Source: an uncultured Prevotella sp. (lineage in GTDB: Bacteria > Bacteroidota > Bacteroidia > Bacteroidales > Bacteroidaceae). From it: a stretch of DNA of 11,859 bases. Where the stretch lies: assembly GCA_934196725.1 (NCBI GenBank), contig CAKPWR010000070.1, positions 1 to 11,859 of the forward strand, read 5' to 3'. Numbering within the stretch: position 1 is the first letter of the stretch; the number at the start of each line of letters is the position of its first letter. Shown here piece after piece: positions 6,167 to 11,859 of the stretch. Below the pieces are notes generated by a model. The model did no database searches. It was not told the DNA's origin and saw only the letters and a program-made list of their open reading frames with translations. The translations under genes and the position numbers were made by a program.

Positions 6167-8368
6167 ATGAGAATTTTGAAAATACAGAAGATTTCAGTAT
6201 TCGCCCTGCCACTGGTTCTGGCTGGATGTTCTTCCAGCAAATACGTGCCAGAGGGAGAGTATATATTAAATAAGGTAGAAATGGAGAGCGACTCAGATGA
6301 TTATGATGCTGGGGCGCTCAAACAGTATGTGCGCCAGAAAGAGAAGCCGAAACTCTTTTCGCTCTTTAAGAATCCTTTCAGCAGGAAGCCGGTCATCTAC
6401 GATACTTTGCAGGCCCGGCTTACTTGTCAGGACCTTGTCAAGGCAATGCAGAACCAGGGATTCATGCATGCTGGCGTTTCGCTCAATACCACCACTGAAG
6501 GCAAGAAACTGGATGCAAAGTATATTTTGCATCCCGGCATTCCGTATGTGATGGGTAAGGTGGAGTATGATGTTGAGGATGAGAACATACAGAACATTCT
6601 GCATCTCGATGACCCCGACAATCAGAACCTCAAGCCTGGGATGCGATTCTCGGTAGAGGCGCTGGATAATGAGCGCAAACGCATTGCCAACCTGCTGATG
6701 GATGACGGCTACTTTAGGTTTAACAAAGACTTTATCTATTTTGCTGCCGATACGATAGCGGGAAAGAACGATATTGCGTTAACCTTGCATCTTACGAAGT
6801 ATAAGGCTAGCAGCAATGCACCCGAAACCGATCATCCCCGTTATCAGATTCGCAATATCAACTATCTCAGCAATGATAGCGACCGTATTCACCTTCGCCG
6901 TCAGGTATTGCTCAATGCTACAGCCTTGAAGGAAGGCAAACCTTATAGTGCCTCTAATCTGCAGCGCACCTATAACAACTTTGCCCGTCTGCAAGCGGTG
7001 AAGTATACCAATATCCGATTTGCGGAAGTGCCTGATAGTGATAGGATAGCTTATTTCGGAAATAGTCTGAATGCTGGTGATGGCGACTTCAACCGTCTGC
7101 TGGATTGTAATATTCAGGTTAGCACCAATAAGCCTTCTACGATTTCTTTCCAGCCGGAAGGAACCAATACGGCTGGCGATTTTGGTGCTGCTGCATCGCT
7201 CACTTATACCAACAGAAATCTATTCCGTGGCAGTGAACAGTTGAGCATCGAACTCCGTGGCGCTTACGAGGCAATAACCGGTCTGGAGGGATATCAGGAC
7301 CAGAACTATACCGAGTATTCGGTAGAGGGAAAACTGGTGTTCCCACGGTTCGTGGCACCTTTCCTTTCCAAGAATTTCCGTCGCAGACAGACGGCAAACA
7401 GCGAGTTGTCGGTAAGCTGGGATTTGCAGAACCGTCCGGAGTTCCATCGCCGCGTCTTCTCTACGGCATGGCGTTATCGCTGGGCTGAACCACGCCATCA
7501 TCTGGCTTGGCGCTTCGACCTGCTCGATCTCAACTATGTGTATATGCCTTGGATTTCGGAGACTTTCAAGAAGGATTATCTCGACAATGTCGATAACAGA
7601 AATGCCATCTTGCGCTATAATTACGAAGACATCTTTATCATGAAGATGGGATTTGGACTGACTTATAGCAATGGTGTGGATGCTTTCCGATTGAATGTGG
7701 AGTCGGCAGGTAATCTGCTCGATGGTTTCTCTAAGACTCTGGGATTCAGAACCAATTCGCAGGGACAGCATACGTTCCTGAACATCGCGTACGCTCAGTA
7801 TGCCAAGTTTGATTTCGATTATACCCATCTCCTGCAGTTGGATAAGCGTAATGCCCTGGCGCTTCATGCCGGTCTTGGTGTGGCATATCCGTATGGCAAC
7901 AGCACCGTGCTGCCTTTTGAGAAGCGATACTTCTCCGGTGGTGCCAACTCGGTGAGAGGATGGGGAGTCAGAGAATTGGGTCCTGGTAAATATAAGGGAA
8001 ATGATGGCAGAATCGACTTCATCAACCAGACGGGAGATGTGAAGCTGGATTTGAATGCAGAGTATCGTACTGCTCTTTTCTGGAAGTTTGAAGGAGCACT
8101 GTTCCTGGATGCCGGTAACATCTGGACGCTCCGCAATTATGCAGAACAGCCAGGAGGACAGTTCAAGATAAATGAGTTCTATAAGCAGATAGCTGCAGCG
8201 TATGGTTTGGGACTCCGATTGAATTTCGATTATTTCATCCTACGTCTGGATATGGGTATGAAGGCAATCAATCCTGCCTATGAGAGTGGAGATGAGCATT
8301 GGGCGATTATTCACCCAAAGCTCAGTCGTGATTTTTCTTTCCACTTTGCGGTAGGCTTGCCATTCTAA
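6167..8368 (+). CDS. Omp85-family outer-membrane lipoprotein (BamA/TamA family, TamL-like)
   Basis: The product (733 residues) is an outer-membrane beta-barrel assembly or export factor of the Omp85 superfamily. The N-terminus is a lipoprotein signal with lipobox LAGC, so the lipid would sit on Cys21; a lipidated Omp85 is the hallmark of Bacteroidota TamL, partner of TamB. POTRA-like periplasmic segments occupy roughly residues 25-310 (for example FSVEALDNERKRIANLLMDD and GKPYSASNLQRTYNNFARL). The barrel follows, with the Omp85 lid motif VRGW at 596-599 inside FSGGANSVRGWGVRELGPG, and the chain ends VGLPF with a terminal Phe. No tamB-like gene is in the window, so TamL versus another Omp85 paralogue is open. 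It begins 7 bases after the toxin gene and has no visible promoter of its own. Confidence 0.88.
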   Translation: MRILKIQKISVFALPLVLAGCSSSKYVPEGEYILNKVEMESDSDDYDAGALKQYVRQKEKPKLFSLFKNPFSRKPVIYDTLQARLTCQDLVKAMQNQGFMHAGVSLNTTTEGKKLDAKYILHPGIPYVMGKVEYDVEDENIQNILHLDDPDNQNLKPGMRFSVEALDNERKRIANLLMDDGYFRFNKDFIYFAADTIAGKNDIALTLHLTKYKASSNAPETDHPRYQIRNINYLSNDSDRIHLRRQVLLNATALKEGKPYSASNLQRTYNNFARLQAVKYTNIRFAEVPDSDRIAYFGNSLNAGDGDFNRLLDCNIQVSTNKPSTISFQPEGTNTAGDFGAAASLTYTNRNLFRGSEQLSIELRGAYEAITGLEGYQDQNYTEYSVEGKLVFPRFVAPFLSKNFRRRQTANSELSVSWDLQNRPEFHRRVFSTAWRYRWAEPRHHLAWRFDLLDLNYVYMPWISETFKKDYLDNVDNRNAILRYNYEDIFIMKMGFGLTYSNGVDAFRLNVESAGNLLDGFSKTLGFRTNSQGQHTFLNIAYAQYAKFDFDYTHLLQLDKRNALALHAGLGVAYPYGNSTVLPFEKRYFSGGANSVRGWGVRELGPGKYKGNDGRIDFINQTGDVKLDLNAEYRTALFWKFEGALFLDAGNIWTLRNYAEQPGGQFKINEFYKQIAAAYGLGLRLNFDYFILRLDMGMKAINPAYESGDEHWAIIHPKLSRDFSFHFAVGLPF

Positions 8369-8801
8369 CCTTCCATACCCCTTCTTCCATACACATTGGC
8401 AACAGGAAGTCGGCCTCTTCTACGAGATGGGCTTCCTTGCCAATGCTGTCCATCTGCAGGAAATTGCGCACGGTGATGTCAGCGATGGCACTTACTTCGT
8501 CATCACCGAAATCGATGTCGTTGATTTCTACCGTGGCATCCGCTTCCTTGTTCCTTAAAAGTTCCACATCCGCCTCATGTACATTGCTGGCAGCATACTT
8601 CAGCCATGGCTCAGAACTGGCAGTACAGAACTTGATGGCCTTTGGAAATTGCCAGTTATAATAATAGGTGGCAAACGAATCAAGGTTGTTTTTCAGCTGA
8701 TCTTCGCTACCTTCGTGTGTCTGGCATCCTGTAAGGGTGTAAAGGCTTGTTGTTATGGCTACTACAGCCATTCCTATAGCAATTATATGTTTTTTTATCA
8801 T
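8322..8801 (-). CDS. Small lipoprotein of unknown function
   Basis: A 159-residue protein with a lipoprotein signal: basic start MIKKH, hydrophobic stretch, and lipobox LTGC giving lipidated Cys26. The mature part (27-159) starts with a helical region (EDQLKNNLDSFATYYYNWQFPKA in outline) followed by strands (ADATVEINDIDFGDDEVSAIADITVRN) and ends EGVWKVRMASLPQ. This helix-then-curved-sheet order recalls NTF2/DUF4878-like lipoproteins, but that is only fold resemblance and no function can be given. After Cys26 there is no clear acidic export signal directly following, so the surface or periplasmic side is undecided. Its 3' end overlaps the end of the convergent Omp85 gene by 47 bases. Confidence 0.82.
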   Translation of the reverse strand: MIKKHIIAIGMAVVAITTSLYTLTGCQTHEGSEDQLKNNLDSFATYYYNWQFPKAIKFCTASSEPWLKYAASNVHEADVELLRNKEADATVEINDIDFGDDEVSAIADITVRNFLQMDSIGKEAHLVEEADFLLPMCMEEGVWKVRMASLPQSGKKNHD

Positions 8802-8846
8802 GATTTCTATTTCTTAAAATATCTATTTATTTGCTTTTTTTGTGCA

Positions 8847-8854
8847 CAAAGATA
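8847..8854 (-). promoter_or_regulatory. -7 promoter element of the small lipoprotein gene
   Basis: Minus-strand TATCTTTG matches TAnnTTTG and lies 46 bases upstream of the start at 8801. No clear TTTG is seen about 20 bases further upstream. Confidence 0.55.
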
Positions 8855-8863
8855 GTAAAAAAC

Positions 8864-8894
8864 TTTGTAATAAGAATCTTTTTTGCTAACTTTG
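8864..8894 (+). promoter_or_regulatory. Promoter of the metallo-hydrolase gene
   Basis: TTTG at 8864-8867, 19 bases, then TAACTTTG at 8887-8894. The start codon is only 20 bases after the -7 element, so the leader is very short (about 13 bases). The promoter is back to back with that of the small lipoprotein. Confidence 0.75.
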
Positions 8895-8913
8895 CAGTAA
8901 AATAACAATTAAA

Positions 8914-9717
8914 ATGCTAAGATTTATATCCTTTGGCAGTGGAAGTAGTGGCAATAGCTACTATCTTTACACTGATACGGATTCGATATTGATAGACGTA
9001 GGAGTAGGAATCAGAACACTGAAGAAGCACTTCCATAACTATGGATTACGCTTCGAGGATGTACATCACATCCTCATCACTCATGACCACGCCGACCATG
9101 TAAAGTCGGTGGGCAGCTTGAGTACTGATTATAAACTACCAGTATATACAACCCGTAAAGTTCATGTAGGTATCGAGCGCAATTATTGCGTCCGAAAGAA
9201 AATTGCGCCCAATCATGTGCATGTCATCGAGAAAAGCGTACCTTTCAATGTGGGGGAGTTTAAGGTGACTCCTTTTGGGGTGCCTCATGACAGTACTGAT
9301 AATGTGGGCTATTTCGTAGAGTCAGGAGACGTAACCTTCTGTCTCATTACTGATGTGGGGCATATCACCGAAGAGATGCACGATTTTATCAGTCGTTCCA
9401 ACTATCTGGTGATAGAGGCAAACCATAGCGTGGAGATGCTTCAGCAGGGACCTTATCCTCAGTATCTGAAGGATCGCATTCTGGGACCTAACGGTCATCT
9501 GAGCAATGATGACTGTGCCAATGCATTGGCAGATTATGCCACACCCATCCTTCGCCATGTCTGGCTCTGCCATCTCAGCGAGGAGAACAATCATCCCGAA
9601 CTGGCGAGAAAGACCGTTGAGCAGATTCTGCGAAGCAAAGGCATCGTAGCCGGAAAGGACTTCGAACTCGAAGTGCTGAAGCGGAAGACGCCTAGTGAAA
9701 TATATAAATTGGTGTAA
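8914..9717 (+). CDS. Metallo-beta-lactamase-fold hydrolase, WalJ/YycJ-like
   Basis: A 267-residue hydrolase of the metallo-beta-lactamase fold. The opening FGSGSSGNSYYLYT and LIDVGVGIRTL are typical of the WalJ/YycJ (VicX) group. Metal ligands are visible: HDHADH at 57-62 (H57, H59, D61, H62), PHDS with H125, TD with D147 in LITDVGH, and EANH with H171. YycJ homologues are reported to be nucleases or to act in DNA-replication-linked processes; in Firmicutes they sit in the WalRK operon, but no two-component genes are near here, so the substrate is unknown. The gene has its own promoter and stands alone, converging on metY. Confidence 0.9.
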   Translation: MLRFISFGSGSSGNSYYLYTDTDSILIDVGVGIRTLKKHFHNYGLRFEDVHHILITHDHADHVKSVGSLSTDYKLPVYTTRKVHVGIERNYCVRKKIAPNHVHVIEKSVPFNVGEFKVTPFGVPHDSTDNVGYFVESGDVTFCLITDVGHITEEMHDFISRSNYLVIEANHSVEMLQQGPYPQYLKDRILGPNGHLSNDDCANALADYATPILRHVWLCHLSEENNHPELARKTVEQILRSKGIVAGKDFELEVLKRKTPSEIYKLV

Positions 9718-9725
9718 ATTATAAT

Positions 9726-9870
9726 AAGGAGTTAAGGAGTTAAAGGAGTTAAAGGAGTTAAGACGTATGTCTTGCTGCTTAAAAATACGCCAAAAAGACT
9801 ATTGTCTTAACTCCTTAACTCCTTAACTCCTTAACTCCTTAACTCCTTAACTTCTTAACTCCTTAACTTC
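9726..9870. repeat. 8-base tandem repeats forming a long inverted repeat between convergent genes
   Basis: The left side has four GGAGTTAA units (9728, 9736, 9745, 9754; single extra A at 9744 and 9753). The right side has eight exact-period units from 9807 to 9870: six TTAACTCC, with TTAACTTC as the sixth and eighth. The units on the two sides are reverse complements. GGAGTTAAGAC (9754-9764) pairs with GTCTTAACTCC (9804-9814), and the outer units can pair to give a stem of about 35 base pairs with two single-A bulges and a 39-base loop. Two small hairpins, AAGAC-GTAT-GTCTT (9760-9773) and AAGAC-TATT-GTCTT (9795-9808), offer alternative folds. It fills the gap between two convergent stop codons, so a terminator-like role for both genes is likely. 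Confidence 0.85.
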
Positions 9871-9886
9871 TTTAATTCCTTCTTTA

Positions 9887-11170
9887 TTAGATCTTCTCCA
9901 ATGCCTGCTTGATATCATCCAGAATATCTTCGATATCCTCGATACCTACTGACAAACGAATTAAATCTGGGGCAACGCCTGCCTCCTTCAACTGCTCGTC
10001 TGAAAGCTGACGGTGGGTGTGGCTGGCTGGATGGAGCACGCAAGTACGGGCATCAGCCACATGGGTCACGATATTAATCATATCGAGCGAATCCATGAAC
10101 TTGATGGCTGTTTCGCGGTCACCCTTCAATCCGAATGCGATAACACCGCAGGTGCCGTTTGGCATGTACTTCTGGGCAAGATCATAATATTCATCTCCCT
10201 TCAGTCCGCTATAGTGAACCCAAGCCACACGCTCATCGTTCTGCAGGAATTCTGCTACCTTCTGTGCATTCTCACAATGTTGACGCATACGGAGGTGGAG
10301 ACTCTGAAGACCTAAGTTAAGGATGAACGAATTCATTGGTGCAGGGATAGAACCGAGGTCGCGCATCAACTGAGCCACGAGCTTGGTAGTATAGCCCATT
10401 TTGCCGAATGCCTTTACGTAGGTCAATCCATGGTAGCTCTCGTCCGGTGTGCAGAGACCTGGGAACTTCTCGGCATTCGCCATCCAGTCGAAGTTGCCGC
10501 TATCCACTACAACGCCACCTACCTGAGAGGCTGTACCATCCATATATTTAGTGGTAGAGTGGGTAACGATGTCGGCTCCCCATTCAAATGGACGACAGTT
10601 GATTGGAGTGGCGAAGGTGTTGTCTACGATGAGAGGTACACCGTTCTTATGAGCGATGCGTGCAAACTTCTCGATATCGAGTACTGCACAGCCGGGATTG
10701 CTGATGGTTTCACCAAAAACTACTTTGGTGTTTGGACGGAATGCCTTCTGGATTTCCTCCTCGCTATCGTTAGAGTTTACAAAGGTGCACTCGATGCCGA
10801 GCTTCTTCAAGGTAACACCGAAGAGGTTGAAGGTTCCACCGTAGATTTCGTTGGAAGTAACGATATGGTCGCCTGCCTCGCAGATGTTGAACACAGCGTA
10901 GAAGTTGGCAGCCTGACCGCTGGAAGTCAACACGGCGCCCACGCCACCCTCAAGCTGAGCAATCTTCTTGGCCACAGCATCGTTGGTAGGGTTCTGGAGT
11001 CGGGTATAGAAATATCCCTCTTTCTTCAAATCGAAGAGCATCGCCATCTCCTCAGAGTTGTCGTATTTGAATGTAGTACTCTGATAGATAGGCACCTCAA
11101 TCGGCTCGCCGTTCTTTGGTTCATAGCCTCCCTGCACGCAGAGGGAAGCAACACGTAATTTCTTTTCCAT
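9887..11170 (-). CDS. metY: O-acetylhomoserine sulfhydrylase (Cys/Met metabolism PLP enzyme)
   Basis: The product (427 residues) is a PLP enzyme of the Cys/Met metabolism family. The length and the opening VQGGYEPKNGEP and PIYQSTTF fit O-acetylhomoserine aminocarboxypropyltransferase, which makes homocysteine from O-acetylhomoserine and sulfide in the cytoplasm. PLP-site features are YTRLQNPT (55-62), SSGQAA (83-88), VDNTFATP (182-189, with D183) and HSTTKYMDG with the Schiff-base lysine K208. The C-terminal SVGIEDIEDILDDIKQAL is the usual family ending. MetY is longer than cystathionine gamma-synthase or beta-lyase (about 380), which supports this call. A DUF486 gene ends 39 bases upstream on the same strand, and no riboswitch is visible in that short gap. 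Confidence 0.93.
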   Translation of the reverse strand: MEKKLRVASLCVQGGYEPKNGEPIEVPIYQSTTFKYDNSEEMAMLFDLKKEGYFYTRLQNPTNDAVAKKIAQLEGGVGAVLTSSGQAANFYAVFNICEAGDHIVTSNEIYGGTFNLFGVTLKKLGIECTFVNSNDSEEEIQKAFRPNTKVVFGETISNPGCAVLDIEKFARIAHKNGVPLIVDNTFATPINCRPFEWGADIVTHSTTKYMDGTASQVGGVVVDSGNFDWMANAEKFPGLCTPDESYHGLTYVKAFGKMGYTTKLVAQLMRDLGSIPAPMNSFILNLGLQSLHLRMRQHCENAQKVAEFLQNDERVAWVHYSGLKGDEYYDLAQKYMPNGTCGVIAFGLKGDRETAIKFMDSLDMINIVTHVADARTCVLHPASHTHRQLSDEQLKEAGVAPDLIRLSVGIEDIEDILDDIKQALEKI

Positions 11171-11209
11171 TGTCGGTTATGTTTTTTATGTTGTAATTGT
11201 ATTATATGT

Positions 11210-11578
11210 TTATTTCATAAATACGAAGTAGACTGCCGCTATCAGGCAGATGAATGCTGCCAGGTGATTCCAATGCAATCCTTGTCCCTGGAAGAGGATG
11301 TTGGCAATGATGGCAAAGACGATAAGCGATACGCATTCTTGTATCACTTTCAGCTGTACCAGATTGAAAGGACCGCCATTGTCTATGAATCCGATGCGGT
11401 TGGCTGGTACCTGACAGCAATATTCAAAGAAGGCTATGGCCCAACTGAAGGCGATGACTCCTATCAGAGGCCAGTTGCTGCTCACCCCTGTCTGCTGCAG
11501 TTTCAGATGCCCGTACCAAGCCAATGTCATGAAAATATTGCTCAGTACCAATAATAATATAGTATATATACCATTCAT
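11210..11578 (-). CDS. DUF486 / DMT-like small membrane protein
   Basis: A 122-residue protein with four hydrophobic helices (about residues 4-22, 36-52, 80-97 and 103-121), built like half of a drug/metabolite-transporter protein. The central NRIGFIDNGGPFNLVQLKVIQE region and the IAFFEYCCQVPANRIG segment are typical of DUF486 proteins. Function is not established for the family. The gene has a -7 element 22 bases upstream and is followed after 39 bases by metY, so the two may be one transcript; a role in moving a sulfur or amino-acid metabolite would be speculation. Confidence 0.87.
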   Translation of the reverse strand: MNGIYTILLLVLSNIFMTLAWYGHLKLQQTGVSSNWPLIGVIAFSWAIAFFEYCCQVPANRIGFIDNGGPFNLVQLKVIQECVSLIVFAIIANILFQGQGLHWNHLAAFICLIAAVYFVFMK

Positions 11579-11600
11579 AACAATAATTGTTTAATGTGTG

Positions 11601-11608
11601 CAAAGGTA
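11601..11608 (-). promoter_or_regulatory. -7 promoter element of the DUF486-metY transcript
   Basis: Minus-strand TACCTTTG, an exact TAnnTTTG match, 22 bases before the DUF486 start at 11578. The -33 position 20 bases upstream is T-rich but has no clean TTTG. Confidence 0.65.
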
Positions 11609-11692
11609 CTACAAAACATCGAAAATACGAAGAATTTGTCTGAAAACATCGTGTTTTAGATGAAAAAAAAGTCTGTTTTGAGTGCTTTATAC

Positions 11693-11713
11693 CACTTTTT
11701 TGCATAAAAAGTG
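11693..11713. repeat. 8-base inverted repeat between divergent promoters
   Basis: CACTTTTT (11693-11700) and AAAAAGTG (11706-11713) are exact reverse complements around TGCAT. It lies between the DUF486 promoter and the tRNA promoter, upstream of both, so it is not placed as a terminator for either. Otherwise I see only AT-rich sequence in 11609-11731. Confidence 0.45.
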
Positions 11714-11731
11714 AAAATAATTGAGAAAAAA

Positions 11732-11763
11732 TTTGGTGGTTTCAAAAAATAGTAGTACCTTTG
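11732..11763 (+). promoter_or_regulatory. Promoter of tRNA-Lys
   Basis: TTTG at 11732-11735, exactly 20 bases, then TACCTTTG at 11756-11763. This is the cleanest match to the Bacteroidota promoter consensus in the window. Transcription would start near 11770, about 15 bases before the mature tRNA. Confidence 0.85.
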
Positions 11764-11785
11764 CACTCGCTTTTACGAAATGGAT

Positions 11786-11858
11786 GCACCCTTAGCTCAG
11801 TTGGTAGAGCAACTGACTCTTAATCAGTGGGTCTAGGGTTCGAATCCCTAAGGGTGTA
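11786..11858 (+). tRNA. tRNA-Lys (anticodon CTT)
   Basis: A full 73-base cloverleaf can be drawn by hand. The acceptor stem is GCACCCT (11786-11792) with AGGGTGT (11851-11857), including one G-U pair. The D stem is GCTC/GAGC with loop AGTTGGTA. The anticodon stem is ACTGA/TCAGT with loop CTCTTAA, giving anticodon CTT and reading AAG for lysine. The T stem is TAGGG/CCCTA with loop TTCGAAT, and the discriminator is A at 11858. The next base is C, and the window ends there, so whether CCA is encoded cannot be seen. Confidence 0.96.
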
Positions 11859-11859
11859 C

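Noticed and set aside
7220..7867. A 215-codon minus-strand open frame inside the Omp85 gene
   Set aside because: It is antisense to a well-supported barrel and its product resembles no family I know.
8914..9717. Metallo-hydrolase as a true beta-lactamase (resistance gene)
   Set aside because: It has no signal peptide and the opening and motif spacing are those of WalJ/YycJ-like enzymes.
9726..9870. CRISPR array
   Set aside because: The repeat unit is 8 bases with no spacers and no cas genes are near.
10430..11158. A 242-codon plus-strand open frame opposite metY
   Set aside because: metY has a full set of PLP-enzyme motifs; the opposite frame is explained by codon bias on the coding strand.
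11171..11209. SAM or other methionine riboswitch in front of metY
   Set aside because: Only 39 AT-rich bases lie between the upstream stop codon and metY, too short for a known riboswitch, and no conserved core is visible.

Overview
The window looks like chromosomal DNA of a member of the Bacteroidota, most probably Prevotella/Segatella or a close relative. Several intergenic regions carry the Bacteroidota -7 promoter element TAnnTTTG, in four cases with an upstream TTTG 19-20 bases away. Shine-Dalgarno sequences are mostly weak. The gene families also fit: BspA-like leucine-rich repeats, a bifunctional HisB, an Omp85 lipoprotein, a DUF6364-like/PIN toxin-antitoxin pair, and a DUF486 membrane protein. 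The species call is inference from family resemblance only.

Region 1 (1-2760) looks like a phosphate locus. On the minus strand a small leucine-rich repeat protein is followed 25 bases later by ppk1 (polyphosphate kinase), which runs off the left edge. Divergent from them is an outer-membrane porin of the OprO/OprP (phosphate-selective porin) family. The spacer between them holds eight 7-base half-sites of the form TGTTACN/TATTACN, mostly with an 11-base period, just upstream of the porin promoter. This is the geometry of PhoB/PhoP boxes and is the most interesting regulatory signal in the window. A bidirectional terminator follows the porin.

Region 2 (2760-5410), all on the minus strand, holds a SpoU/TrmH-family RNA 2'-O-methyltransferase, an unrecognised four-helix membrane protein and hisB (histidine biosynthesis). 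They are closely spaced and the only promoter seen is upstream of the methyltransferase.

Region 3 (5426-8801) starts with an AT-rich toxin-antitoxin pair (ribbon-helix-helix-like antitoxin, PIN-domain toxin) whose genes overlap by ATGA. Seven bases later begins a large Omp85/BamA-TamA family outer-membrane lipoprotein, probably TamL-like. No separate promoter is seen for it, so it seems to depend on the promoter upstream of the antitoxin. Its 3' end overlaps a convergent small lipoprotein gene by 47 bases.

Region 4 (8847-11859) has back-to-back promoters for the small lipoprotein and for a WalJ/YycJ-like metallo-beta-lactamase-fold hydrolase. The hydrolase converges on metY (O-acetylhomoserine sulfhydrylase). 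The gap between them is filled by an 8-base tandem repeat arranged as a long inverted repeat. metY is preceded by a DUF486 membrane protein on the same strand. The window ends with a complete tRNA-Lys(CTT) and its promoter.

No insertion sequence, CRISPR array, prophage or new defence system is seen. No stretch above 300 bases lacks a gene.
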